Assembly (NCBI GenBank): GCA_009602735.1
Contig: WELA01001729.1
Coordinates: 62,001 to 126,000 of the forward strand
DNA from: Mesotaenium endlicherianum
Taxonomy: Eukaryota; Streptophyta; Zygnematophyceae; Zygnematales; Mesotaeniaceae
Reading direction: 5' to 3'
DNA length: 64,000 bases
Below the pieces are notes generated by a model. It did not search any database. It was given only the letters and a program-made list of their open reading frames with translations, and was not told the DNA's origin. The position numbers and the translations under genes were made by a program. Position 1 is the first letter of the stretch. Each line of letters begins with the position of its first letter. Positions 12,538 through 23,864 of this stretch are shown piece by piece.

Positions 12538-13122
12538 TGTAAGGTTATGAACGTGTAGTTTGTTTCTTTCTAGTATTTTATGTGCATAGAGTGTGATTTT
12601 AGAAGAACTTTGGCCTTTATTTCACGTCATTTGGACAAGTATTGAGATAGTTATGAATTTTGGAAGTTTTTAGTGAGTTTTTAATGTCACAGATTCTATT
12701 TAGTGACAAGGACAGGTCCAGTGACGAAAATTTCGGTTGGAGTCCAGGAAGTAGGACATTGAAACATGAGGGTTCGAGAAAGTACGTACAATTACGTAGA
12801 GTGCCAAAGTGATCGTGGAATTTCTAGAAACTCCGCGAGGAGTTAGTGGTTTGTGTAGTAGAATTTTCTAGAGTGTGATTGTGTGCGTGTGAGTGTGCTA
12901 GCTTGTCCAACTAGGCAAGGTCACCTACACGGAAGGAGCCATAGGAGAAGGTTCTGGTGGTACTTTGCTATAGAGGACACTTACACTTGAGGGATAAATG
13001 GGAAGCATAAAAAGAAGGAGCCTAGTCTTGTCTCGGGGAGTCTAGTCTAACCTTCTTATCTTGTACACGACTTTTCTTAATAAAGTAATTTCTTTTCCAC
13101 TCCTCTCTCATGTAGCCCTCAT
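12538..13122 (+). repeat. 3' LTR of D
   Basis: It starts TGTAAGGTTATG and is colinear with the 5' copy from about 12743. Its end is replaced by an inverted piece of the same LTR. Confidence 0.8.
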
Positions 13123-13257
13123 TAACAACTTCCAAAATTCATAACTATCTCAATACTTGTCCAAATGACGTGAAATAAAAGCCAAAGTTTTTCTAAAATT
13201 ACACTCTATGCACATAAAATTCTAGAAAGAAACAAACTACACTTTCGTAACCTTACA
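13123..13257 (-). repeat. Inverted fragment of the D LTR
   Basis: Complement of the first ~135 bp of the D LTR, ending exactly at the LTR terminus (ACCTTACA). It sits head-to-head with the 3' LTR and directly joins E1 gag. Confidence 0.8.
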
Positions 13258-14188
13258 AAAAGGATCATGATGGCATTGTTACGTGACAGAGACCAATTGG
13301 GTTCTCACATCACTGGTGGTGGTGACAGAGGGCCGAGTAAGCCTAAGCCAAAACTTCCTCAGGATTATGACCCTGAGGGAAACCAAAAGTACCCTCTGAT
13401 CAAGTTTCTTACTGACCTTGAGCAGTGGCTGGAAAACTACCCAGAGCTGCAGGACTACGAGAAGGTCACGCACACCGGTGCTCTACTAAAAGGCAGTGCA
13501 GCAGACTGGTGGATTTACTGGAAAGGAGAGCGTAAAGCTCAACAACTCCGTGACCTTACTTGGGTAGAGTTTGTCGAGAAGCTGCATGAGAAGTTTGATA
13601 TTATCAATCAGCTGGAGAAAGCTATCTATGCCATGATCTCCTTAACACGAAAGCAGACCACTTCAGTTGGTGAGATTGCTCAAAAGTTCCAGAAGAACAT
13701 GATGAAGCAGTCGAAATTGCCAGAGCAGTATAGGATAGCATACTTCACGTATGGCTTAAAGTCCGAGGTCTCAGGTCATTTTGCTGAAAAGAAATATGAG
13801 AAACTGGCTGACCTGATCCAGGATGCTCATGCCTGGGATCATTAGCAGTTCAATCACAAGCGCCAGAGTAATGCTTTGGTGCCTAAGATTGTCAAAAAGC
13901 CACATGGTTCCTACAATGCATTTGAAGAAGATCAAGTTGAGGATGATCAGAGTGATGACTACAAGTATGAGTATAATGCCATGCAATCTAGAGGAAGAGG
14001 TGGATACTCTCGAGGTGGCTACGGGAGAGGTGGTGGTAGGACTAAGCCGCACCAACCTCAGCAAAATCTATTTGCTACCATTGTCAAGAGTTAGGTGACT
14101 ACCGCGAGCAGTGTCCTAGAAAGCACCTACCAAAGGCCAAGAGAAAGGATCAACCTTTAAAAGACAGCAACAGTCAGTAATCCAATAT
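13258..14188 (+). pseudogene. gag: gag of E1, fossil
   Basis: Capsid part of gag ([32 protein letters not shown]), then the acidic/Tyr-rich and RGG-rich tail ([13 protein letters not shown]) and a zinc-knuckle remnant. The N-terminal third seen in A1 is not present beside D. It has several breaks. Confidence 0.85.
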
Positions 14189-15875
14189 ACTGACTGTGAG
14201 GATGCTAGAGATAGTGAATCGTCGCTAGTTGCCCTCGTAACGGGTATTATGCGTCCTGCTGAACTGGATTCACTATGCCTGCTTGACAACCAGATGAAGG
14301 AGACCATCAGCAATATAGATCTTCAGAGAGTGCACACTCTGGAAGGTCTTGTTACACTTGATGTCTAATATTTCTTTGCTAATTCAAGAGAAAAATGCAA
14401 AAGTCAGGAAAAGTCAGTCCCCCTTATTCTACTGCATTGTATGATTGCGGGTAGGAAGGTGAGGGCATTTGTTGATGGAGGAGCGTCACATACTTTTATC
14501 CACAAGAACTTTGTTAAGCGGATATGGCTGCCTACTGCCACCCAAGGGTTTCGAAAAATATTCCTTGGAGATTCCTCAAGTATCCCGGGAGGAGTTACAA
14601 CCAAGCCTATTGAGGTCCAAATAGATTCTGGCATTGCGATTCTAAGTGAAACGATTACATTTGAGGTAGTCAACACTGGCTTTTACGATCTTATGCTAGG
14701 AAGATCCTAACTCAATAGACATAAAGTTGAAGTGTGTTGGAGCAAAGGTACAATTAAAGCGAGAGGAGCTTGGCACCCACCAGTGCTCTTCCTCTTGTCC
14801 TGTATGGATGGCAAATGAAGGAAAAGAAGAGACTTTCAGGAGGATGCAAGTTGCTGAATGCAATGGACTTCGTCGAAAGCTGGAACCAGAAGGAAGACAT
14901 AATGTTCTGTCTGCTGCTCCAAGAGGTACCCCCTCAACCTGAAGAAGTGGTTGAGAAAAGGTGAGCCCTCTGGAGCGCCCTACAGCTGCAAAAATTGTTG
15001 CTCAGTATGATGATGTTTGTAACATGCCTTTAGGACTGCCCCCAAAGAGGGAGGTGGATCATAAAAAATTATGTGGGAGTCAACCATCTTGCCAACGCAC
15101 TTATGGCTTGTCCTATGTGGAAAGTGCAAAGTTAAAAACACAAATTTCAGAGTTGGAGGAGAATGGATATATTTCTCCCAGTAAATCATCTTATGACGCA
15201 CCCATCTTATTTGTTAAGAGAAAGGATGGCACTATGCGAATGTGTGTGGATTACAGAGGTCTGAACAAAATCGTAGTAAAGAACAAGTGTGCTTTACCCT
15301 GAATAAAGGACTTGCTTGATACACTGTCTGGTACTATAGTGTTCAGTAAGATTGATGTCAAGAGTGGTTATCATCAGATCAGAGTTGCTGAGGGAGATGA
15401 ACATAAGATTGCATTTTGCACACGTTATTGACACTATGAGTTTAATGTGATGCCATTTGGATTGACTAAAGCTCCTGCAACCTTCATGGGTGCTATAATT
15501 GACAATTTCAGACCTTACTTGGACAGGTTTGTGCAAGTCTTTTTAGATGACATTCTAATTTTCTCTAAAAGAGAGTTTGAGCATGCCGAACACTTGAAGA
15601 CAATAATGGACACTCACAGAAAGATTCAATTTTATGCTAAAATGAGCAAGTGTGATCTCTTTAAGGAGAGTATTGAATTCATAGAACACGTTATCAGTAA
15701 GGAAGGCATTAGTGTGGATCCTAAGAAAGTGTAGACCATAAGGGAGTGGCCAGTACCTTTATCTCACAAGTTAGATCCTTCCTAGCGCTGACTAATTACT
15801 ACAGGAGATTTATTGAGAATTATTCCGCAATGGCTAGTAAACTGACTGACCTCACTAAAAAGAACATAGGGTATG
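14189..15875 (+). pseudogene. pol: pol of E1, left segment, fossil
   Basis: Protease ([13 protein letters not shown]) and reverse transcriptase ([20 protein letters not shown]) up to the start of the connection to RNase H, where E2 is inserted. It is homologous to pol of A2 and carries many breaks. The remaining domains lie at 38029-38084 and 56111-57895. Confidence 0.85.
15871..15875 (+). repeat. Target duplication GTATG at the E2 left end
   Basis: GTATG immediately precedes the E2 5' LTR. The only matching partner next to an LTR end is at 38029-38033, beside the 3' LTR of A1 rather than that of E2. Confidence 0.75.
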
Positions 15876-16592
15876 TGTAATGAATCAATATATTGGTTGA
15901 TATAATATTCGTTTGAATATAATAGTTAAATAAGTTCAGCCTGCTGAACTTTAGTTAATATTGAGTCTGGTGGACTCTATTAAATAATCAATTTAATGAC
16001 TCAGCCGGGAGCAGCAGGCTGAAGTCAACTTAGGTCAGCTTGCTGACACATTCTTTGACAGCCAGCTGACTTCTGTACTCGGTAGCAGCGAACTGCCTAG
16101 ATACGCATCTAAGTGTGGTGTGCTAGATGAATGGCCAAATGACATCCTTCGGATGGATGGCGATTCGGGATGATGGGAAATGTCGGTGGATTTGGTCACC
16201 CGAGGTCCTACCAACGTGGTTAAGTCCCGGGTAGGCGGTGCCATCGCACTGGCCGTTGAATTGTAAACTCATTCCATGTACATGTGCTAGGATTGCTCTC
16301 AAGTTCGGCATTCAGAAACGAGGGCAACTCTCCTGTACTGCTTTTGAGAGAGATCTGAATCCAAGACGAGAAGCTATTGATATGCACTGTCTCCTAGCCT
16401 TGCTTATGTGTGAGTTTACTGATTGCATTATTGATGCTAGTATACCTCCATTTGACTTACGAGTATTGTCCACTGCTAGTGTGTTGTCTTTTGCTGTTTA
16501 ATTAATCAACATAAAATACCATAAAGATTACTTGCTGATATAATGATCTTCATTCATTATTGATTGCCTTTTTAGTAAGCCGATTCATTTCA
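15876..16592 (+). repeat. 5' LTR of E2
   Basis: A 717-bp LTR, starting TGTAATGAATCA and ending GATTCATTTCA. It resembles the LTR at 38085-38801 (complement) more than the LTRs of A1 or A2. Confidence 0.9.
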
Positions 16593-16593
16593 A

Positions 16594-16605
16594 TGGTATC
16601 GGAGC
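16594..16605 (+). promoter_or_regulatory. Primer-binding site of E2
   Basis: TGGTATCGGAGC one base after the LTR, initiator tRNA-Met type. Confidence 0.82.
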
Positions 16606-16629
16606 AGTTATCACAGTCTTCTTTGTGTG

Positions 16630-18050
16630 GTAAGGACAAGGTCTCAAACTAGCAACTCCCAAGACATGGAGAACCAGGATAACGAGAATGTCAAAAATTA
16701 GACGGAAAGCCATGTAGCGGGAACCCGTACCTATTCTGAAGCAGTGGCAGATACTGCAGCTAGAGAGGCTGCAGATGAGACAGCTGCTATTGCCGCAGTT
16801 GCAGCACAGCAGGCTGAGGAGGAGAGAGCCGGATTGAAAAGTTGAACGATTAGCAAAGGCTGCTAAAGATACAAAAAGGAGGGAAGGACAGCCAGCGGAC
16901 GAGCGCACCATGGAAGAACATGTGGCATCAAGGGCCAATAATCTGAACCCACCTCCTGCTGTACAATTCAATGTGCCCCTAGGTCAATTCGTGACTGGCT
17001 GAATGCGGCAGGAATTGCTGCTGCAGGAGCGGGAGGGACTGTTGAGCACACTACTCAGCGAGTTGATGCCGCTGCTACTGCTGCATTTGCTAGACTCCCA
17101 CCTCAAAATGTGGATCTAGGCGCATTGTTCGTGCAAATGCAATCGCAATGGCGAGCATGTATCAGTCCCAACAGGAGGACAAGAGAATCATAATGTCTCT
17201 GTTGCGGGACAGACACCACCTGGGTGCACAAACCACTGGTGGTGTTGGCTTAGGGCCTAGTAAGCCCAAGCCTAAACCTCCCCAGGATTATGATCTTGAG
17301 GGGAACAAAAAGTATTACCTGATCAAGTTTCTCGCTGATGTCGAGCAGTGGCTAGAGAACTATCCAAAACTGCAAGAATATGAGAAGGTCAGGCACACTG
17401 GTGCTCTACTGAAAGGCAGTGCAGCAGATTGGTGGCTGTATTGGAAAGGAGAGCGTAAGGCTCAATAACTCGGTGACCCTACTTGGGTAGAGTTTGTTGA
17501 GAAACTGCATGAGAAGTTTGATGCGATTTATCAGCAGGAGAAAGCTATCTATGAGATGATCTCCTTCACACTGAAGTAGACCACTTCAGTTGCTGAGTTT
17601 GCTCAAAAGGTCCAGGAGAACATGATGAAGCCGCCAAACATGCCAGAGCCGTATAGGATAGCATACTTTAGGTAAGGCTTGAAATCCGAAGTCTCTGGTC
17701 ATTTTGCTGAAAAGAAGTATGAGAAACTGGCTGACTTGATCCAGGATGCTGATGTCTGGGATCAGCAGCAGTTTAATCACAAGCGCCAGAGTAAAGCTTT
17801 GGTGTCTAAGGTTGCCAAAAAGCCCCACAGTTCCTACAATGCAATTGAAGGAGACCAGGCTGAGGATGATCAGGGTGATGAATATGGGTATGAGTACAAT
17901 GCTATGCAGTCTAGAGGGAGAGGTGGTTTCTCTTGAGGCAGGTAAGGAAGAGGTGGTGGTAGGATTAAGCCGAGACCAGCCTCACCAAAATCGATTTGCT
18001 TCCATTGCCAACAGAGAGGTCACTTCACAGAGCAGTGTCCAGACAAGCAT
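16630..18050 (+). pseudogene. gag: gag of E2, left segment, fossil
   Basis: A-family gag. It has the [13 protein letters not shown]-like N-terminus, Ala/Glu-rich region, capsid segment ([30 protein letters not shown]), acidic/Tyr stretch, RGG region and the first part of the zinc knuckle. Element B is inserted in the knuckle region with the duplication AGCAT. The gag tail continues at 25256. It has many breaks. Confidence 0.87.
18046..18050 (+). repeat. Target duplication AGCAT, left of B
   Basis: AGCAT directly before the B 5' LTR, with a perfect partner at 25256-25260 directly after the B 3' LTR. Confidence 0.93.
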
Positions 18051-18552
18051 TGTAGTGATTTGAGTATTATATATTAGTTTGCATATACTTTAATGTTTTC
18101 AAATATATTTGGAGTAGTATTGTGTGGAGTCAAGTGTGAATAGGTACTCTAGTAACTTGGTTCATGTCCTTTGAACCTTCCAAGGCATTTTTGAAGTTAG
18201 AGGAAAGACCTAGAAGAACTCCGTGTGGCAAAAGTCAAATGTGCCATTTTTAGGCCAAAAGGACATGTGTACATTATTCTAGAAAGAGGTGGCAAGTTTT
18301 GGGATGTGTTGGGTGCCAACACATCAACATACACTTTCCTAGAAATTACTTATGTAACAAGTATATAAACAAGAGCTAGAACATAGAAAGACATTCCAGA
18401 ATCACTCTTGTACTTGCCAAAATCCAGAAATATATTAACTTTCAAGAAGCCATCTCTCTTTCAAGAAGCTACCACTTGTGTTCAAAGATCCTTGTCTTGA
18501 ATAGATAAAGTATTCTATTTTACTAAGTACTTTATCTATCTGTTTCACTACA
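18051..18552 (+). repeat. 5' LTR of B
   Basis: A 502-bp LTR, TGTAGTGA to TTTCACTACA, so its ends form an 8-bp perfect inverted repeat. It contains a TATA box at 18362-18368. Confidence 0.95.
18362..18368 (+). promoter_or_regulatory. TATA box of the B LTR
   Basis: TATATAA within a GTATATAAAC context, about 185 bp from the LTR end. It is conserved in the other B LTR copies, which fits the RNA polymerase II promoter of an LTR. Confidence 0.6.
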
Positions 18553-18553
18553 G

Positions 18554-18565
18554 TAGTATCGGAGC
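18554..18565 (+). promoter_or_regulatory. Primer-binding site of B
   Basis: TAGTATCGGAGC one base after the LTR. Initiator tRNA-Met type, one base different from the A-family site. Confidence 0.75.
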
Positions 18566-18589
18566 TAGGCACTTTGGTAGCACAAGAAG

Positions 18590-19870
18590 ATGGCCGATCC
18601 TCAAGACCAACAGCAAGCTTTTGAAGGAAGCCCTTCCTCTCCAAGACACCCTCCTCCAGCGCCGATGGGAGAGCCCGCTCAAGAAAATCTGCAACAACAA
18701 GAAGCACCACAAGTAGGAGCACACCCTCCTCCAGCGTCCATGGGAGAGCCTACTCAAGGAAATCTGCAACAACAAGAAGCACCACAAGGAGGAGCACCGT
18801 CAAATCCCGTGGCAGCCGCTATAGCAAAGTTGACCCCACCACAAGGAGTTCCCGCAAATGAGTGGGCAGCCTTCCTAATGACCGTCCACAACCAAGTGGG
18901 CTTGGCCACCTATGAAGCAACCGTGCAAGCGTCAAGAGAAGCTATGGCTGCCATGGTTGCCCCTATTGCGAGCAATGCTCAAAATCCAGCCCCGGCTCAA
19001 GCGCCTCCACAAGAGCCAACGAGAGCAAGGAAACTCATCAAGCCCGGCAAACCCGACACTTTCAACCCCGGGAAAGGTGCCAACCTGAATTTATGGCTCT
19101 ACCAAGTGGAGACGTACCTCGCGTTCCTTGAAGTACCCGAGGAGGACTACGTTCCCTTTGCCGTTACCTTACTTAGAGGAGCAGCAACATCATGGTGGCG
19201 TAACTATCAAGCGGCTATATATCAAGCTATGGCGCACCCCATGCTCGGCCAAGAGCCCCCACCATCATATGCAAGATGGGCAGATTTTCGTGAGGCCCTC
19301 AAGAAGCAATTCATGCCCATCAATGCGGAGAAGATTGCCCGAGGAAAGCTCCACCATCTCAAGCAAACGACGTCCGTTCAAGAGTATACATCCAGATTTC
19401 ACGCCCTCACTCTTGAGATCCCCAACATGTCTCTCGAGGAGAAGATTGACCGTTACATCTTTGGCCTCAAACCCAAGGTGGCAAAGGAAGTGGAGTTACG
19501 CGACTTGACGGACTTCTCAAAGATCATTGAAGTGGCCCAAAAGGTGGATACCTTGGATTTCAAGCACTCCGTGCCTTCATCTTCACGGGTACCGACGACG
19601 CGGGTGTACGCAGCCCCTTCCACATCCGAATCTGGACCCACACCCATGGAAATCGGAGTTATTAAAAGGGACCCCGCGGCTGCCCGGAAGAGTGGAAGAC
19701 CCTCCAATGACACTTATGATGCAAGAAACCAGCAAGGAGTGAAAGCAAGACTCTCCCCGGCTGAAAAAGAAGCTCTCATGACGGCTGGACTATGCTTTTA
19801 TTGCAAGGAAAAGGGCCATCGTGCACTGTCATGCCCCAAAAAGTTGTCAAAAAACGGACAGCGCCGGTAG
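18590..19870 (+). CDS. gag: gag of B
   Basis: A 426-residue Gag. It has a Pro/Gln-rich N-terminus with two near-identical 25-residue units (about 20-69), then the retrotransposon-gag capsid domain (FNPGKGANLNLWLYQVETYL, LLRGAATSWWRNYQ, LKQTTSVQEYTSRF). A CCHC zinc knuckle (CFYCKEKGHRALSC) lies near the C-terminus. Gag forms the virus-like particle and binds RNA. The start is the first ATG after the primer-binding site, 25 bp downstream of it. The protease frame overlaps the gag end in another frame, as usual for Ty3/Gypsy. The gag frame itself is intact. Confidence 0.92.
   Translation: MADPQDQQQAFEGSPSSPRHPPPAPMGEPAQENLQQQEAPQVGAHPPPASMGEPTQGNLQQQEAPQGGAPSNPVAAAIAKLTPPQGVPANEWAAFLMTVHNQVGLATYEATVQASREAMAAMVAPIASNAQNPAPAQAPPQEPTRARKLIKPGKPDTFNPGKGANLNLWLYQVETYLAFLEVPEEDYVPFAVTLLRGAATSWWRNYQAAIYQAMAHPMLGQEPPPSYARWADFREALKKQFMPINAEKIARGKLHHLKQTTSVQEYTSRFHALTLEIPNMSLEEKIDRYIFGLKPKVAKEVELRDLTDFSKIIEVAQKVDTLDFKHSVPSSSRVPTTRVYAAPSTSESGPTPMEIGVIKRDPAAARKSGRPSNDTYDARNQQGVKARLSPAEKEALMTAGLCFYCKEKGHRALSCPKKLSKNGQRR
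18647..18796 (+). repeat. Tandem 75-bp duplication in B gag
   Basis: Two in-frame 75-bp units, 18647-18721 and 18722-18796, encode HPPPAPMGEPAQENLQQQEA-like peptides that differ at a few residues. The frame is preserved. Confidence 0.85.
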
Positions 19871-22800
19871 GCCAGGAGCCTACCACCCCAAGACCCACTT
19901 CACGAAAAGGCAACATGCCAATTGAGGTGGAGACCCCCGTTGAAGACGACGTTCCAGCCCCAATGAGTTTGAGAGGTTACCTTGGAGGAAAGAAGGTCCA
20001 CATCTTGGTGGATAGCGGAGCTCAAGGCAACTTTATTGTTGCAGATTTGGCCACCAAGCACGGTATTACTATGCAAACTCTTGACCACGACGAGGAGATT
20101 ATGATGCCCGATGGATTCTCCTATACTACCCCTTCCAAGAAGACGTACCCCTTGGCACTCTCTATCAAGTCCTTCAAGGATAGAGTAGTGTTCTCGCCCA
20201 TGCAATTGGGCAAGTACGACGTCATCCTAGGGACGCCTTAGTTGACCAAGCACAATCCCCAAGTTGATAGGAGGACCGGTACTATCAAAATCAAGAATGA
20301 CATCACTTCAAGAATCTGCATTTTGCGCGCAATCCAGAATATCCAGACCCAAGACATCCGGAAGCCGACACCCGAGATACTATTGTCCGCCCTCCAACTC
20401 AAGAGACTTGTGAGGAAGGGACACGAGCTTCTTTTGGCCTTGATCACGCCAAAAGACATCAAGAAAGACATCGAGAGTCAAGAAGGCAGCCCCGTTCCCA
20501 AGGAGATACAAGAAGTCTTAGAGGACTACAAAGAAGTGTTCTCCCCGGAATTGCCCAAGGGCCTACCCCCCAAAAGATTCGTAGACCACAAGATAGAGTT
20601 GGAGCCCGGAAGCAAGCCCATCTCTCGGCCTACGTTCAAAATGTCATACACGGAGCTAGACGAAGTCAAGAAGCAAATCAAGGAGCTACTGGAGCATGGC
20701 TTCATTCGACCTAGCAAGTCGCCATTTGGAGCCCCGGTGCTATTTGTCAAGAAGAAAGATGGTACCTTGAGGATGTGTGTGGACTATCGCGCCCTCAACA
20801 AGATCACCATCAAGAATCGATACCCGCTGCCGCGCATGGATGAGCTCATGGACCGGCTGGTTGGAGCCAAGTACTTCACGAAGATTGACTTACGGAGCGG
20901 CTACCACCAGATTCGCATCGCAGAACCGGACATAGAGAAGACGGCATTCAGGACAAGATATGGACATTTTGAGTTCATGGTCCTGCCATTTGGACTCACC
21001 AACGCGCCAGCAACTTTCATGACTATGATGAACACCATATTTCAGCCCATGTTGGACAGATTTGTGGTGGTATTCATCGATGACATCCTTATCTACAGCA
21101 AGACCCTTGAAGAGCATGCGAGACACTTGAAAGAAGTCCTTGAAGTATTGAAGCAAAACAAGCTATTTGCGAAGGAGTCAAAGTGCGAGTTTGCCAAACA
21201 AGAAGTGGAGTTCCTAGGTCTCCACGTGACTGCTGATGGCATCAAGATGGACCCCAAGAAGACCACGGTGGTGGAGGAATGGCCAACCGCCACGACCAAG
21301 AAAGAACTCCAGTCATTCTTGGGATTTGCCAATTGGTACAGAAAATTCATCCAAGGCTTCTCGCACATAGCAGCCCCCTTGACAGATCTACTCAAGAAGG
21401 ACAGGCTTTATGCATGGACCGAGAAAGAGGAAGAGGCATTTCAAGAATTAAAGCGAAGATTGACCACATCCCCGGTGCTCACTCTCCCAAGTCCAAACCC
21501 TGATTGGCCCTTCCACGTCATCACCGATGCATCTTCCTATGCAATAGGAGCAATCCTGCTTCAAGACCAAGGCACGGGACTGCAGCCCATTGCCTACGAG
21601 TCAAGAAAGCTAAATCCGGCCGAGCAAAATTATACGACCACGAAGCGAGAGGCATTGGCGATTGTACATGCCTTGAAGGTTTGGCGCTGCTACGTTGAAG
21701 GACGCAAGGTACTGGTCACCACGGACCACGAGGCGTTAAAGCACCTCCAGACGCAGCCGTATCTCTCAAGGAGACAAGCAAGATGGAGCGGATACTTGCA
21801 ACAATACAACATCACGATTCAGTACCAGCCCGGCAAGACAAACCCGGCTGACCCCCTCTCAAGACTGCAATTAAATGCAGTGATGGTATCCCTGAAGACA
21901 GATCTGGAAGCTCGATTTTCAGCCGCCTATGAAAGAGACCCTTACTACAAGAACGGAGAAGCAGCCTTGGACCCATGCAAGAAGCAAGAAGGCAATTATT
22001 GGGTGAGGCAAGATACGGGCCAGAGATGTGTTCCTAATGACTTAGACCTCCGGCTCTTGCTTCTACGAGAAGCACACGACAACCCTCTTGGAGGACACTT
22101 TGGAATCCTAAGGACCACGGGCGTTCTAGCTAGGACTTATTGTTGGCCAGGCATGTCTAAGCAAGTCAAGGAGTACTGCAGGAGCTGTGACACATGCCAA
22201 AGAATCAAGCCATCATCGCAAAAGGCGGGAGGACTCCTCCAACCACTACCAATCCCCGAAAGACAATGGACGGACATCTCAATGGACCTTATCGTGGACT
22301 TGCCCGTGACACCTCGAGGCCATAATGCAATACTCACGGTGGTGGACAGACTTACCAAGATGGCTCATTTTATTCCCACGACGACTAAGGCTACAGCACC
22401 ACAACTTGCAAGACTCATCTTTGACAACATCTTCCGACTCCATGGACTACCATCAAGAATTGTGTCAGATAGAGACCCAAGATTCACAAGCCATTTCTGG
22501 AAAAATCTCTTCAAGGACTTGGGTACATCGCTGGATATGTCCACTGCCTACCACCCGCAATCAGATGGGCAAACCGAGCGTATGAATCGTACCCTAAAGA
22601 CCTCTCTAAAGGCCTACGTGTCTACTCTGGAGCAAGATTGGGACATGTACTTGACCCCCCTTGAGTTTGCCTACAACAACACAACGCAAGCCTTTACCCA
22701 AGAGTCCCCATTCTTCCTCAACTATGGCTTCCATCCGACCACGCCACTGAGCTTCACGGCTGGCCTTGATGAAGTACCTGCAGCCACAGATTTTATGGAG

Positions 22801-23197
22801 ACATTAGAAGCAGCCCTTACAGCAGCGAAGAAAGCTCTACAACACGCGCAAGATGCTCAAGCAAGAGTGGCGAACAGATCCAGAAGAAAAATTACGTACA
22901 GAGTGGGTGACAATGTGTTACTATCATCCAAGAACATTTCCCTGAACAACAGGCCTGCCGGCAGCAAGTTCTCTCCCAAGTATTTGGGACCCTTCAAGAT
23001 TATCCAGCAAGTCAACCCCGTTGCTTTCAAGCTAGAACTTCCCCAGACTATGCACATCGACCCCGTATTCCACGCTTCCCTCTTCAAGCCGTATGTGCAA
23101 CCCGACAACAAGTTCCCAGGACGTGTGACAACCCCACCAGCCCCAACAATAGTGGATGATCATTTGGAGTACGAAGTGGAAGACATAGTGGCTATGA

Positions 23198-23294
23198 NNN
23201 NNNNNNNNNNNNNNNNNNNNNNNNNNNNNNNNNNNNNNNNNNNNNNNNNNNNNNNNNNNNNNNNNNNNNNNNNNNNNNNNNNNNNNNNNNNNNN
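23198..23294. other. Assembly gap (97 N)
   Basis: A run of N inside the chromodomain region of B, directly before the inverted solo LTR. It hides one flank of that LTR. Confidence 0.99.
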
Positions 23295-23295
23295 T

Positions 23296-23795
23296 TGTAG
23301 TGAAACAGATAGATAAAGTACTTAGTAAAACAGAATAGTTTATCTATTCAAGACAAGGATCTTTGAACACAAGTGATAGCTTCTTGAAAGTGAGATGGCT
23401 TCTTGAAAGTTAATATATTTCTGGATTTTGGCAAGTACAAGAGTGATTCTGGAATGTCTTTCTATGTTCAAGCTCTTGTTTATATACTTGCTACATAAGT
23501 AATTTCTAGGAAAGTGTATGTAGATGTGTTGGCACCCAACACATCCCAAAACTTGCCACCTCTTTCTAGAATGTACACATGTCCTTTTGACCTAAAAATG
23601 GCACATTTGACTTTTGCCACATGGAGTTCTTCTAAGTCTTTCCTCTAACTTCGAAAATGCCTTGGAAGGTTCAAAGGACATGAATAAAGTTATCAGAGTA
23701 CCTATTCACACTTGACTCCACACACTACTACTCCAAATATATTTGAAAACAATAAAATATATGCAAACTAATATATAATAACTCAAATCACTACA
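23296..23795 (-). repeat. Inverted solo B LTR inside B
   Basis: A full-length B LTR (500 bp) in complement, from TGTAGTGAAAC to CAAATCACTACA. No internal B sequence accompanies it. It lies inside the chromodomain region of the B element. The left flank is lost in the N gap, so a target duplication cannot be checked. Confidence 0.85.
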
Positions 23796-23864
23796 GCGGC
23801 GCACTACCTTGACAAAGTTCAGAGAAAGTTGAAGCGCTTCCATACCGCCAACCCCCATCTTTGA

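Larger units (their letters stand above)
8759..13257 (+). mobile_element. D: reduced, apparently non-autonomous LTR element related to family C
   Basis: Two direct copies of one LTR (8763-9279 and 12538-13122) bound a 3.26-kb interior. A primer-binding site (9282-9293) and a polypurine tract (12521-12534) are in place. The interior has no open gag or pol frame and no recognisable reverse transcriptase. About 10290-10740 is a decayed relative of C sequence from the protease region onward (compare 28900-29178 and 47285-47140). The LTR start, the polypurine tract and the GACGTCGC block before it also resemble C. Such an element would depend on enzymes of a C-like partner. It ends in an inverted LTR fragment and lies between E0 and E1. 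Confidence 0.75.
13258..15875 (+). mobile_element. E1, left part: A-family chromovirus, oldest host in the nest
   Basis: Plus-strand A-family gag and pol. It starts inside gag next to D and stops at 15875, where E2 begins after the duplication GTATG (15871-15875). The same GTATG opens the 56-bp pol piece at 38029-38084, and E1 resumes at 56111 after the duplication CCTAT. E1 was therefore split by two later insertions. It has many breaks and is older than everything inserted in it. Confidence 0.88.
19792..23864 (+). pseudogene. pol: pol of B (protease, RT, RNase H, integrase, chromodomain)
   Basis: Protease (ILVDSGAQGNF), reverse transcriptase ([22 protein letters not shown]), RNase H ([14 protein letters not shown]), integrase zinc region (H-H with [11 protein letters not shown]), integrase core ([31 protein letters not shown]), the GPF segment (KYLGPFKII) and the chromodomain start (EYEVEDIV). 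The region is then interrupted by an assembly gap and an inverted solo B LTR, after which chromodomain tail sequence ends near 23864. It is otherwise well preserved, with one or two breaks. This layout and the chromodomain place B among plant-type chromoviruses. Confidence 0.9.
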
